64,000 nucleotides of DNA from Pseudanabaena sp. ABRG5-3 (lineage in GTDB: Bacteria > Cyanobacteriota > Cyanobacteriia > Pseudanabaenales > Pseudanabaenaceae). Shown in pieces: positions 33,504-43,029 of the stretch. Each line of letters begins with the position of its first letter. Positions within the stretch are counted from its first letter, which is position 1. Made by a program: the position numbers and the translations under genes. The DNA lies in the NCBI RefSeq assembly GCF_003967015.1, contig NZ_AP017560.1:1-64000 (forward strand). Reading direction: 5' to 3'. Below the pieces are notes generated by a model, which made no database searches, was not told the origin of the DNA, and saw only the letters and a program-made list of their open reading frames with translations.

Positions 33504-36281
33504 ATGTCAGACAAAACTTTCCAAAAGATAATTGGCAATAATAATACTCAAATCGGTAGTATTGAAAATGTTGAAAGTGTAAGTATTACTTATACTTGTA
33601 GTGGATGTGTTGGTGTGATCGCCCAAATTGCTCAAGCCTCTATAACCCTTCGAGCAAAACCAATCTCTAAACTCCCCAAGCCATTTCATAAACTAGTTGG
33701 ACGAAACAAAGAAGTTGAAATTGCCTTAAATACTTTGCCTACTACTGAACCAGTAGAATTTTATGGCGTGGCAGGAATTGGGAAGTCAGTACTTTTACAA
33801 TATTTAGCAAATCATCCTCATATATCTAGTTCTTTTCCTGAAGTCATAATCTATTACGATGTTGCCTATAAGGAAACACCCTTAGATATCTTACAAAGGA
33901 TATTACAGTCTTTTTATGAAGTTGAAAAAGGATATGTAGCTAGCGAAATTCAAGTTGCTAACTTTCTAAAAAATAAAAAGCCACTAATTATTCTTGATAG
34001 TTCTGGACTGTCTAAAGAAGATAAAGAAATATTAATAAATACTTTGCCAGATAGCTCATTTTTGTTCTCATCTCATGAGCGACATTTCTGGGGCAATGGA
34101 AGGTCTAAAGAATTATCAGGCTTAGATTTAAATGCTTCTCTAGAGCTTGTAAAACAAACTTTAGAGCGTGAGTTGATGCCCTTGGAATTAGATGATGCAA
34201 AAAAACTTTGCAATATTTTAGAAGGCAATCCTCGCAAGATATTTCAAGAAGTTGAACTAGTTAGAGATGGTAAATATACGTTTGCTTTATTAGCGAAACA
34301 ATCAGAATCAAACAAATTTAATAGGTCTGGACTAATCATTAGTGTTTTATCTCAACCACATCGTCTAGTCTTATCCTTCTTGGCTGCAATCGGTATTAAC
34401 GTATCAATTGGGGCAGATGCTGTTGCACATATTGCTGAATTATCAGAGTCAAGTGCAATATTGACTGATTTAGCAAGTCAAGGTTTAGTAAAAGTTGTCA
34501 ATGACCGCTTTCAGATTGTTAGCGATCTGGTAAATGAGATGCAGTCAAGTATTGATGTAAGTACTTGGATAACCAAAGCTACCCAATTTTTTACCAGCTG
34601 GACGAAGCAGCATCAAGATCTCCCTGAAATTGTATTACAGGAGTCAGATGTTATTTTACGGGTGATGGAATTATCAATTTCTTCTGGCAATGCGTTGGAA
34701 GTAGTAGAACTAGGAAAAGTAGTTGAAAGTGCATATGCCATTAGTGGACAATGGGGAAGATGGGAAATAGTCTTGAAATGGGTACAAGAAGCCTCACAAA
34801 TTATTGGAGATGAGGCGATCAAAGCCTTTGCTTTACATCAGAGGGGAACTCGCGCACTTTGCTTAAATCAAATGGAGAGCGCACAGAAATATTTAACTCA
34901 AGCACTGGTAATTAGAGAATCTATTGGCGATCAAGCTAGCATTGGAGTAACAAAACATAATCTTAATCTGATTCTAAAAACACCTTCAGGTTCTCCAAAA
35001 AAGTCTTCAAACAATAACTCGTCATTACTTTGGAAAAGCAGCATACCAATTTTTTTGTTGGTGATGATTAGCTTTGGGCTTCTGAGGCAGACTAATACAA
35101 CTCCAACCACAAATCCAGAGCTTCTTAAGCAAAGCATAGAGTCTCTTTGGCAAGGCGTAAAGTCTCTTAGTGATACTCAACTACTAAATCTAATTTCAAT
35201 ATTTCAAGAATCTTTTGGACAAGGAATGAAGTCTTTTGGTGGCTCACTTGTGAATCTACTACCAAAGCTGAAATCAATAGAGCTTTCCTCTCAAACAGTC
35301 AAAGCGGGGGAAAGTGTAAAAGTTAGAGTAGTTTTAGATAATCCTGTAACTCCTGAAACTTCAAAGATTGAACTAGTAAGTAGTAATTTTAGGGTTAAAG
35401 AAGCTAGTGGGAATATTAACAACAACATTGAAGTGGGTAAAAATTATGGAGAGTTTGAATTTTCGATTCCTCAAGATTTACAAGATTTTCCAGAAATTAC
35501 TATTTCAGCTATTTATAATGGCGAACGGAAAAATGTAACATTAAAAGTTATAAAACAAGAACCAGAAGCAATAAGTATTGAAGACTTAAGATTTCAAGAA
35601 AATTCAATTAAGCAGTGTATGAATAAAGACAATATAACTACCAATCTAGAAGTTTTGTTAAATAAATCTATACAATCTGGAGAAAGAGAAATTGCTCTTG
35701 CTTCATCTAATCCAAATATTATATTCTCCAAAAAAGTTCCAATTACTGACGAAGATACAAATCCTAAAATAATTCCAGTAACCATTACAACACCTAAACA
35801 ACAAACATTAGGTCAACAAGTAGTAAATATATCTGCTGCATTGATACCTCAATCCCAAAACATAAATTCTCTCTCTCAGAAAAAAACAGCATCTCTAACT
35901 ATCGAATATATAAAACCTCCTGTCTTGAAAAATATTAAACTCGAAAAAAAAGTTATTACTGTTGATTTTGACAATACTATTAAGGGAACTTCCATTTATA
36001 GTAATTCCTTTGTTATAGGAACTGTTGAAGTAGATTCATTTATGACGAACAAAGGGATTTTAGAAATAAGTAGTAACCAGAAAGATCGTATCTCAAAACC
36101 TGAGATAACATCTAATGGGAAAATATTCAAATTTAAATTTTCATTACAAAAGCTGAAAGGTGATTCACCTTCTAAATCTATACCAATTACAATTACTGCA
36201 ATATATTCAGATTCTTCTATAACAAATACGTGCGCCCCCGCCCCAATCTCCGAAACAATTACTTTAGACTTCCCCATTTAA
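33504..36281 (+). CDS. Membrane-anchored STAND (NB-ARC-like) protein, pair-B sensor
   Basis: A 925-residue protein, nine bases after the effector gene. Order: N-terminal motif IIGNNNTQIGSIENVESVSI (9-28); NB-ARC-like ATPase with Walker A GVAGIGKS (88-95), Walker B PLIILD (160-165), FLFSSHER sensor and GNPRKI (GxP, 241-246); winged-helix region (280-345); TPR-like helices (440-490); a membrane segment (about 512-527, SIPIFLLVMISFGLL); then about 390 residues of beta-rich, Ig-like repeats (ELSSQTVKAGESVKVRVVLD and others). The C-terminus is likely on the far side of the membrane, perhaps sensing an extracellular or envelope signal. Topology and function are inference. The gene is AT-rich compared with its neighbours, hinting at transfer. 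Confidence 0.85.
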   Translation: MSDKTFQKIIGNNNTQIGSIENVESVSITYTCSGCVGVIAQIAQASITLRAKPISKLPKPFHKLVGRNKEVEIALNTLPTTEPVEFYGVAGIGKSVLLQYLANHPHISSSFPEVIIYYDVAYKETPLDILQRILQSFYEVEKGYVASEIQVANFLKNKKPLIILDSSGLSKEDKEILINTLPDSSFLFSSHERHFWGNGRSKELSGLDLNASLELVKQTLERELMPLELDDAKKLCNILEGNPRKIFQEVELVRDGKYTFALLAKQSESNKFNRSGLIISVLSQPHRLVLSFLAAIGINVSIGADAVAHIAELSESSAILTDLASQGLVKVVNDRFQIVSDLVNEMQSSIDVSTWITKATQFFTSWTKQHQDLPEIVLQESDVILRVMELSISSGNALEVVELGKVVESAYAISGQWGRWEIVLKWVQEASQIIGDEAIKAFALHQRGTRALCLNQMESAQKYLTQALVIRESIGDQASIGVTKHNLNLILKTPSGSPKKSSNNNSSLLWKSSIPIFLLVMISFGLLRQTNTTPTTNPELLKQSIESLWQGVKSLSDTQLLNLISIFQESFGQGMKSFGGSLVNLLPKLKSIELSSQTVKAGESVKVRVVLDNPVTPETSKIELVSSNFRVKEASGNINNNIEVGKNYGEFEFSIPQDLQDFPEITISAIYNGERKNVTLKVIKQEPEAISIEDLRFQENSIKQCMNKDNITTNLEVLLNKSIQSGEREIALASSNPNIIFSKKVPITDEDTNPKIIPVTITTPKQQTLGQQVVNISAALIPQSQNINSLSQKKTASLTIEYIKPPVLKNIKLEKKVITVDFDNTIKGTSIYSNSFVIGTVEVDSFMTNKGILEISSNQKDRISKPEITSNGKIFKFKFSLQKLKGDSPSKSIPITITAIYSDSSITNTCAPAPISETITLDFPI

Positions 36282-36390
36282 TTTTAAATCTATAGAAATT
36301 TTTGATAATAAATTTATTACTAGCAATTACATATACTGAATTTTATTTTTGAGAATCTTTTCCTCAACATCATTAATTTTTAATTCGTGT

Positions 36391-36476
36391 GATCGCATTT
36401 TTGGTGATGAATTTAGAGATCGCAGTTTTATCTACAAGGCTCAATTTGCGATCGCAATTTTTGGTGATGAATTTAG
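36391..36476. repeat. Short direct repeat (two copies)
   Basis: GATCGCATTTTTGGTGATGA... (36391-36416) recurs at 36450-36476 with one inserted base; the period is about 59 bases. It lies in the AT-rich space before the alcohol dehydrogenase gene. Role unknown. Confidence 0.7.
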
Positions 36477-36549
36477 CGACACTATGTATGGTGATATAGT
36501 AGCTTTATGGCTGTCATCTCGCCGTTAATTCAGGGACATCATAAGATTC

Positions 36550-37659
36550 ATGGACGTAAAAGCCGCAGTCGCCTTCGCCGCAGGACAACCCCTCAAAATT
36601 GAGACCGTACAACTAGATCCCCCCAAAGCAGGAGAAGTCCTTGTCGAGATCAAAGCCACAGGAGTCTGTCACACCGACGCATTTACCCTCTCAGGAGATG
36701 ACCCCGAAGGACTATTTCCCGCCATCCTCGGACATGAAGGCGCAGGTGTCGTTGTCGAAGTCGGTGCAGGTGTTACCTCTCTCAAAGCAGGCGATCGCGT
36801 CATTCCCCTCTACACCCCCGAATGTCGCAACTGCTCCTACTGTCTCAGTGGAAAAACCAACCTCTGCCAAGCAATTCGCGTTACCCAAGGTCAAGGCTTA
36901 ATGCCCGATGGAACCAGCCGCTTCTCGATTAATGGCGAAAAAATCCATCATTATATGGGAACCTCCACCTTTGCAAATTACACAGTTCTCCCTGAAATTG
37001 CCCTCGCCAAAATCCGCGATGATGCCCCCTTCGAGAAAGTCTGCTACATCGGCTGCGGAGTCACGACTGGCATCGGTGCAGTCATTAATACTGCCAAAGT
37101 CGAAGTTGGTTCCAATGTCGTGATCTTTGGTCTAGGAGGCATCGGTTTAAACGTGATCCAAGCATGTCGCATGGTCGGCGCAAACATGATCGTCGGCGTA
37201 GATATTAATCCAAAAAAACGCGCCCTTGCCGAAAAGATGGGCATGACCCATTTTGTGAATCCTTTAGAAGTAGAAGGCGATCTCGTTCCCTATCTCGTTG
37301 ACCTAACTAAAGGCGGTGCAGACTACACCTTTGAATGTATCGGCAGAACCCAAACCATGCGCCAAGCTCTCGAATGCTGTCACAAAGGTTGGGGTGTCAG
37401 CGTGATTGTCGGTGTCGCAGGCGCAGGACAAGAAATCAGCACCAGACCATTCCAATTAGTCACAGGTCGAGTCTGGAAAGGTACAGCCTTTGGTGGCGCA
37501 AAAGGACGGACTGATGTTCCCAAAATTGTCGATTGGTACATGGAAGGTAAAATCGATATTGATAGTTTGATTACGAATGTAATGCCGATTGAGCAGATCA
37601 ATGAGGCTTTCGATATGATGCACAGAGGCGATGCAATTCGGACTGTACTCACATTCTAA
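36550..37659 (+). CDS. frmA: S-(hydroxymethyl)glutathione dehydrogenase / class III alcohol dehydrogenase
   Basis: A 369-residue zinc-dependent MDR enzyme that oxidises the glutathione-formaldehyde adduct and can act on S-nitrosoglutathione. Seen: catalytic-zinc region [13 protein letters not shown] and GHEGAGVV, structural-zinc cysteines [15 protein letters not shown], and NAD-binding [11 protein letters not shown]. The [20 protein letters not shown] segment is typical of class III ADH. Length fits. Codon use is noticeably C-rich compared with the AT-rich gene upstream. A terminator follows at once. Confidence 0.95.
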   Translation: MDVKAAVAFAAGQPLKIETVQLDPPKAGEVLVEIKATGVCHTDAFTLSGDDPEGLFPAILGHEGAGVVVEVGAGVTSLKAGDRVIPLYTPECRNCSYCLSGKTNLCQAIRVTQGQGLMPDGTSRFSINGEKIHHYMGTSTFANYTVLPEIALAKIRDDAPFEKVCYIGCGVTTGIGAVINTAKVEVGSNVVIFGLGGIGLNVIQACRMVGANMIVGVDINPKKRALAEKMGMTHFVNPLEVEGDLVPYLVDLTKGGADYTFECIGRTQTMRQALECCHKGWGVSVIVGVAGAGQEISTRPFQLVTGRVWKGTAFGGAKGRTDVPKIVDWYMEGKIDIDSLITNVMPIEQINEAFDMMHRGDAIRTVLTF

Positions 37660-37660
37660 A

Positions 37661-37694
37661 AAAGAGAAGCCTCGCGATGCGAGGCTTCTCTTTT
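37661..37694 (+). terminator. Terminator between frmA and sodB
   Basis: AAAGAGAAGCCTCGC and complement with A- and T-runs; usable by both converging genes. Confidence 0.82.
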
Positions 37695-37725
37695 ACAATC
37701 AAAAAGCGCTATGCGCTATTTCCAA

Positions 37726-38328
37726 CTAGACAGCCGCGAAGTTAGCAGCGACAAAATCCCAGTTGATTAGCTTTTCAACAAAGTTAGCCATGAAGTTAGG
37801 ACGGCTATTTTGGAAGTCCAAATAGTAAGCATGTTCCCAAACATCCATAGTCAACAAAGGAACTTGACCTTCATGGATCAAAGGATTTTCAGCGTTAGGA
37901 GTCTTGGTGATTTTCAATGTACCGCCTTCAGCAACGAGCCATGCCCAGCCGCTACCAAATTGAGTTGCACCAGCATTTTTAAATTCGGTCTTAAAGTTAT
38001 CCAAGCTACCAAAGCTCGCATTGATAGCATCCAACAAAGCACCAGTAGGAGCGCCGCCACCAGCAGGCTTAATACCATTCCAGTAGAAGGTATGATTCCA
38101 AACTTGAGCTGCGTTATTGAAGATTCCAGCTTTGCCTTCTTTGTAGCTAATCTTGATGATTTCTTCTAAGGATTTGTCAGCAAGATCGGTATCTTTAATC
38201 AGGTTGTTGAGGTTGTCAACATACGCTTTATGGTGCTTACCATAGTGAAATGATAGGGTCTCAGCAGACATACCCGAAGCTGCAAGAGCATCTTGGGCAT
38301 AGGGTAAAGGTGGGAGTTCAAATGCCAT
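37726..38328 (-). CDS. sodB: Iron superoxide dismutase
   Basis: A 200-residue cytoplasmic Fe/Mn-type SOD. Metal ligands: H28 (SFHYGKHH), H79 (VWNHTFYW), D162 and H166 (MDVWEHAYYLD). Q75 in AAQVWNH is at the position typical of the iron form, and there is no export signal, so it is called Fe-SOD. It protects cytosolic targets and complements the exported Cu/Zn-SOD at 29496. Promoter elements are likely in 38329-38632. Confidence 0.95.
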   Translation of the reverse strand: MAFELPPLPYAQDALAASGMSAETLSFHYGKHHKAYVDNLNNLIKDTDLADKSLEEIIKISYKEGKAGIFNNAAQVWNHTFYWNGIKPAGGGAPTGALLDAINASFGSLDNFKTEFKNAGATQFGSGWAWLVAEGGTLKITKTPNAENPLIHEGQVPLLTMDVWEHAYYLDFQNSRPNFMANFVEKLINWDFVAANFAAV

Positions 38329-38632
38329 TGTTGTTTAACCTGTTAAAGTTTGAAGTGATTTCTCAGCTTTAAGTATTGTTACAATTATAATCGAAATGGT
38401 AGATAGTAGTAACTGTTACTTTTTTGTGATCTGCCATACACCATCCCCAATCAAGAATTACTGATGCATGGCTCCACCAATTCTTGACAGCAAAGGGAGT
38501 TTTTGGGTGGATTAGATTTGAGAGCCTAAATGCGATCGCTATTTAACAATTTCACATCCAAAGAGTCATTGATTTTCGTAGGTCAAGTACAACGATGAAA
38601 AAGTCCAAGGTGATGAGCCTATCAGATCTGCC
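38329..38632. other. Intergenic region between sodB and msrB
   Basis: Divergent starts are separated by about 300 bases. A perfect nine-base inverted repeat TCAAGAATT / AATTCTTGA (about 38452-38489) is visible. No gene was recognised, and no known regulator site could be assigned. Confidence 0.4.
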
Positions 38633-39175
38633 ATGAAGAAAAGAGATTTACTAATAACGGGAATTGCCCTAATCGGTGGCGCATGGCTCTTGAAATCTTG
38701 GCGATCGCCATCTATCCATTCGGAAGATTCCCAAGACTTGGCGATCGCCGTAGACTTAGATATAAACTCAACTAAAGCAACCAAGAAATATCCAATTATG
38801 AAAACCGAAGAAGAATGGAAGCAAATCCTCACGCCAGAGCAATTTAAAGTTTTACGCAAGCATGGCACTGAGCGAGCCTTTACTAGTCCCCTAGATAAGG
38901 AATATGGCAAGGGTACTTACAACTGTGCAGGTTGCGATTTGCCACTGTTTACATCAGATACAAAATTCAATAGTGGCACGGGCTGGCCGAGCTTTTTTCA
39001 GCCTATCGAAGGAGCGATCGCCACTACGGTTGACAATTCATTCTTCATGAAGCGTATTGAAGTTCATTGCAGTCGATGCGGTGGTCATTTAGGTCATGTC
39101 TTTAATGATGGACCGAAACCAACTGGACAACGCTATTGCATGAATGGCGTATCCCTCAAATTTATTCCTAGCTAA
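38633..39175 (+). CDS. msrB: Peptide methionine-R-sulfoxide reductase, membrane-anchored
   Basis: A 180-residue MsrB that repairs oxidised methionine. Zinc cysteines C98 and C101 (CAGCDLP) and C146 and C149 ([12 protein letters not shown]); catalytic C169 in [16 protein letters not shown] substrate motif. Unlike the usual cytosolic form, the N-terminus has a hydrophobic helix ([16 protein letters not shown], residues 5-20) after two Lys, suggesting a membrane anchor or export signal, then a linker before the catalytic domain (about 55-180). Confidence 0.93.
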   Translation: MKKRDLLITGIALIGGAWLLKSWRSPSIHSEDSQDLAIAVDLDINSTKATKKYPIMKTEEEWKQILTPEQFKVLRKHGTERAFTSPLDKEYGKGTYNCAGCDLPLFTSDTKFNSGTGWPSFFQPIEGAIATTVDNSFFMKRIEVHCSRCGGHLGHVFNDGPKPTGQRYCMNGVSLKFIPS

Positions 39176-39214
39176 AAACAAAAAGCCTTGCAATGCAAGG
39201 CTTTTTGTTTTTTT
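39175..39214 (+). terminator. Terminator after msrB
   Basis: Stem AAAAAGCCTTGCA / TGCAAGGCTTTTT followed by a run of seven T. Confidence 0.87.
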
Positions 39215-39245
39215 CATCAACTAGAATCTCATACAAGCTGACATC

Positions 39246-41276
39246 CTAATTACGCTGTTCAATTCCATTCTGAACATTGGTTACATTAGAAGGAGGACGT
39301 GTCCAATTAAAATCACTGATTCGCAACAGAAATTCACCCAGACCTTGATTAGGATTGTATCTGACAATTACTGAATAGGTACGCCTTGCATATTCTAGAG
39401 AATAGACAGAATCAAATAAGTTACCAGTATCAAGACTCCAACTTTGCTGAATCCCAACACGAATTGGTCCATAGATCTGCTGTACTATACCTGCGGTAAG
39501 CGTTCGAGTATCAGCAATTCGATCAAAGAAGAATGGCGAAACACCACTCGAAAAGGCTTGAGTATAACTGACGGAAAACCCCGTATAGTCAAGAAAATCC
39601 TTCGCAAAATTCCCAACTTCCCCAGACAAACCTAAAGTTCCAAATAGTGCAGCTTGATTGGCTCCATTGGAATAAAAAGAGTTAACACCTTGCAAAACTA
39701 CAACGGCATCAAGCCTTGGTACAATCGGTTTGGGAGAGAAACGTAATCCTGACTCCTTTTCGGCTGGCGCTGGCTCACCACGCAGCAAGGGAAATGCTCG
39801 ACTTACAATCGCAGCACCTTGCACACGGATTAATGAACTAACCTCATTAGGCTGTATATCAGATCGTAATGCACCAACAAGCTGAGCGGAAATTTGATAG
39901 CTTAAAGATATTTTGGAATCTCCAAGAACGTAATTTGGTGATAGTAAAGTAGTTCCTAAAAGATTATTTACATCTTGAAACCCTAACGAACCATTGAAAA
40001 TCTGATCGCGAAAAGCATACTGTGATAGCAATGTATAATCGCCAAACACAGGCACTCGATAGCTAGCATTAGCCCTCAGTACCGAATCAAGTTTCGATAT
40101 GTTTAGTCCTGATAAACTAGCTCTCGCGGATAAACTCTGTCCATTGTCAAAAGCACCATTTAGGGTCGCAACAACCCCAAAGATATCAAAACCCAAGATA
40201 TTGGAGCTAGACAAGGCTCTCTGCAATAGGATTTGTGGCGATACTTGAAAACTTAAATTCGGTTGAGTAACGACATCAAAACTTTGTTGATAGAAAACAC
40301 CATCGCGATCGCGTTTGTCAAAGCCCACTAGGGCAGGAGCAAACCGCTGAAATCGATCGATAATGACACTGTTAACTGGAAATGGCAGTGAAAATCCTTG
40401 ATCAAAAAAGATTCTAGGAGATTCTAATTCGAGACGACTTTGAGTTGCGGAAATCGGGGTTAAAGTGGCTTTGCTAGTGACTAACTCTAATTCAGGTGGG
40501 CTAAAGGGATCATTCGTAACGCGCAAATTTTCGGCTGTCCAATTGTCGCCATCCAAAATTAACCGATCAGCGATAAATCCAAAGCGGCGTACCTGTCCTT
40601 CAGCAGTATCACCTGAGCCTGTTGCCGATATAGTAATTGAGTTAGTAGCTATTTCCGCAGGTGTTCGTGACACTTCAGAACTGACTAAAGTACCAAGGTC
40701 AACAGCTCCCGAAGCCTTAAGTAGCTCCCCTTTAACAGTGCCATAGTTATATGTAAGTTTTGTACCCCGAATCTTTTGATTACCACGGGTAAAAAATACA
40801 TTCCCATCCGCAATTACTTCTTGGCTCTTAGTATTTAATTGAACCCGATCAGCTATTAATTCTGATTTTTTATACTTAATTACAACCTTGCCTTCAGCCA
40901 CAAATACCTGTGTATTAATGTCATATTCTTGGCGATCGCTAACAACGTTTAAGATCTCCCCCTGAGGTGGTGGTAAAACAGGACGAGGCTTATCCTTAGG
41001 CTTAGGTTTCGGTAGACTATTAGGCTTAATTGGTCCGACTTGAGCCACTTTAGTCGATTGGATCAATTTCCTTGCGATCGCGTCGGGATCGGGCAAAGAT
41101 TCCAGAAAAAGCTCAAGTTGCGATCGCACCTCAATCGGCAATTCAACGGCAAATCTCGTCGCGATATGATCGTTTAGCGCTGGCGTCGATGCTAGCGTGC
41201 GTTGAGAGCGTTCCTGTCTTACCTCAGCATAGTTGCTAGGCGGCAGTTGTGATGAAGGTAGTGGTAAAAAGTCCAT
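39246..41276 (-). CDS. DUF3769 protein with OstA/LptA-like domain (cyanobacterial LptD-type)
   Basis: About 676 residues. After a Pro-rich N-terminal region, residues about 110-195 form an OstA/LptA beta-jellyroll (LNVVSDRQEYDINTQVFVAE, LIADRVQLNTKSQEVIADG, KIRGTKLTYNYG). The rest is DUF3769, a large beta-rich domain with outer-membrane barrel-like strands, ending ISDFNWTRPPS. This is the form cyanobacteria use in place of LptD for placing lipopolysaccharide in the outer membrane. ATG 41276 is preferred to the TTG at 41282. No clear cleavable signal is visible at the N-terminus, which is odd for an outer-membrane protein. Confidence 0.85.
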   Translation of the reverse strand: MDFLPLPSSQLPPSNYAEVRQERSQRTLASTPALNDHIATRFAVELPIEVRSQLELFLESLPDPDAIARKLIQSTKVAQVGPIKPNSLPKPKPKDKPRPVLPPPQGEILNVVSDRQEYDINTQVFVAEGKVVIKYKKSELIADRVQLNTKSQEVIADGNVFFTRGNQKIRGTKLTYNYGTVKGELLKASGAVDLGTLVSSEVSRTPAEIATNSITISATGSGDTAEGQVRRFGFIADRLILDGDNWTAENLRVTNDPFSPPELELVTSKATLTPISATQSRLELESPRIFFDQGFSLPFPVNSVIIDRFQRFAPALVGFDKRDRDGVFYQQSFDVVTQPNLSFQVSPQILLQRALSSSNILGFDIFGVVATLNGAFDNGQSLSARASLSGLNISKLDSVLRANASYRVPVFGDYTLLSQYAFRDQIFNGSLGFQDVNNLLGTTLLSPNYVLGDSKISLSYQISAQLVGALRSDIQPNEVSSLIRVQGAAIVSRAFPLLRGEPAPAEKESGLRFSPKPIVPRLDAVVVLQGVNSFYSNGANQAALFGTLGLSGEVGNFAKDFLDYTGFSVSYTQAFSSGVSPFFFDRIADTRTLTAGIVQQIYGPIRVGIQQSWSLDTGNLFDSVYSLEYARRTYSVIVRYNPNQGLGEFLLRISDFNWTRPPSNVTNVQNGIEQRN

Positions 41277-41377
41277 ACACAACTAAGTCTACAGGATTTT
41301 TCGCTGAGATGAAAAGGAGAAGATCGCTTAGTGGCAAATCTAACGATAAAATCACACCATTGACATACTTTTTTGAT

Positions 41378-41416
41378 GTTTGTCGTCGCCTTTAGTTGCT
41401 AAAGGCGGCGACAAAC
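41378..41416. repeat. Hairpin upstream of the DUF3769 gene
   Basis: GTTTGTCGTCGCCTTTA / TAAAGGCGGCGACAAAC (one mismatch) with a short loop. It lies between dnaN and the DUF3769 gene on the minus strand. Confidence 0.6.
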
Positions 41417-41469
41417 CTTATTAGTTAACGCAAGTTCGATCTAGCTATTTGCACCGTGCTTCGCAGGAC

Positions 41470-41522
41470 AAAAGCTAAAAAATGGGAGAATCGCTTTGTG
41501 ATTCTTCCCATTTTTAGCTTTT
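41470..41522. terminator. Long hairpin after dnaN
   Basis: AAAAGCTAAAAAATGGGAGAATC / GATTCTTCCCATTTTTAGCTTTT with a short loop. Outer GTTCGAT / ATCGAAC repeats flank it. A likely 3' end of the dnaN transcript or a small palindromic element. Confidence 0.65.
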
Positions 41523-41535
41523 ATCGAACTAACCT

Positions 41536-42690
41536 TTAGTTACGAATTTGGACAGGCATGAGCAGATATGTCATTTTAGTTGCCCCAATTGGTACAAGCA
41601 CCGCAGGACTGGTGGGGTTATTGAGCTGAATTTGAATTTCATTGCTTGGCAAAGCCTTTAAGCCATCGAGTAAATATTTGACGTTAAAGGCGATTTCCAC
41701 ATCTTCGCCCGAAATCTGCGCTGGTAAAGACTCACGTCCTGCGGCAACATCTGGAGCTTCAACAGACAGAGAAATTTCCTGACCTATCGAGTCAATTGTA
41801 ATTTTGACAATGTTGTTTTTTTGGTCAGCGAGGACAGCAATCCGCTCGAGGGCTGACAAAAATAATTTACGCTCAACGGTCACTTGACGCTCAAAGCGAT
41901 TGGGGATCAACTGGCGATAGTTGGGATAAGTGCCATCTAGCAATCGTGAAATCAAGATTTGATTTGCACTTTGGAAAATCATGTTAGCGCGATCAAACTT
42001 AACTGCGATCGCCCCTTCGGTTTGTTGATTAAGCATTCTTTCTAGCTCCCGCAAAGCTCTTGCGGGGATCGTCACTTCCAAACTAGTGGATACAGTATCC
42101 CCCGTCACAGGTGGCTCATCGGCATCAAGGAAACCTGTCTGGACTACGGACAACCGATGTCCATCAGTTGCCGCAAACTCAAGGCGATCGGCACTAGCCG
42201 TCAAATGCACACCTGTAAGAATCCGCTTAGTTTCATCGGCTGAAGTCGCAAACAGGGTCGAGGCTAAACCACTGAGCATCGATTCCACAGGCAAGTAGGT
42301 AGTTTCGCCATCTTCACCAATTTGGGGCAGTTCGGGAAACTCTTCCACAGGTAGACCATGCATTTGGTAGCGACCTGAACCACAGACGATCGACACCATC
42401 GTGTTGTCTTTGTCTACGCTGATGGTGATGTCCTCATCGGGTAGACGGGAAACAATGTCGTTGAGGAGCTTTGCAGGCAGGGTAATCGATCCCGCTTCTA
42501 CCACTTGGGCAGGAAAAGAAACCTGAATTCCCAAATTGAGATCAAAGGCAGTCATACCAAGGCTTTGACTAGAGCTATCAGCATCGAGTCGAATATTTGC
42601 CAAGATCGGGTGTGTGGGACGGGAAGCGACAGCACGACCGACAAGGGCAAGGTTAGCAGCGAGTTGGTTTTGAGGACAGACTAGTCGCAT
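41536..42690 (-). CDS. dnaN: DNA polymerase III beta subunit (sliding clamp)
   Basis: A 384-residue clamp of three repeated domains. Seen: MRLVCPQNQLAANLALVGRA at the start, NIRLDADSSS and GMTAFDLNLG in domain 1, FATSADETKRILTGVHL and FAATDGHRLSVVQ in domain 2, and the C-terminal TKMTYLLMPVQIRN tail that forms the partner-binding pocket edge. It is transcribed leftward, away from oriC immediately upstream, the usual cyanobacterial dnaN-oriC arrangement. Confidence 0.97.
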   Translation of the reverse strand: MRLVCPQNQLAANLALVGRAVASRPTHPILANIRLDADSSSQSLGMTAFDLNLGIQVSFPAQVVEAGSITLPAKLLNDIVSRLPDEDITISVDKDNTMVSIVCGSGRYQMHGLPVEEFPELPQIGEDGETTYLPVESMLSGLASTLFATSADETKRILTGVHLTASADRLEFAATDGHRLSVVQTGFLDADEPPVTGDTVSTSLEVTIPARALRELERMLNQQTEGAIAVKFDRANMIFQSANQILISRLLDGTYPNYRQLIPNRFERQVTVERKLFLSALERIAVLADQKNNIVKITIDSIGQEISLSVEAPDVAAGRESLPAQISGEDVEIAFNVKYLLDGLKALPSNEIQIQLNNPTSPAVLVPIGATKMTYLLMPVQIRN

Positions 42691-43029
42691 AGTTTGAGGG
42701 CAAAATTTGTCTAAACTGATTGGAAAACAATGTGGAATTATGGCTAATTCTTGAACCGAAAGGCAATAAGGCTAGTGTGTAAATGCCTTGTTTGAGAGTT
42801 GGTTTGGCTCTTGTCTGAATTTTTAAAAATTGAGGAGAAAGCTCATGGGGAAAAGTCTAGAAGATTTCAAAGATTTTGAGGACTTAGTGAAGTTTTAACA
42901 GAAATCTGAAAAATAGCAAAACCAAAAAAATGTATTTAAGCAATTTAAAACTTTAGGAAAAAACTTAAAACGAAATGTTGAGCCAAAGCTCTTTAGTTTT
43001 TTAATTTGTGGAAGCTAATCATAACATCG

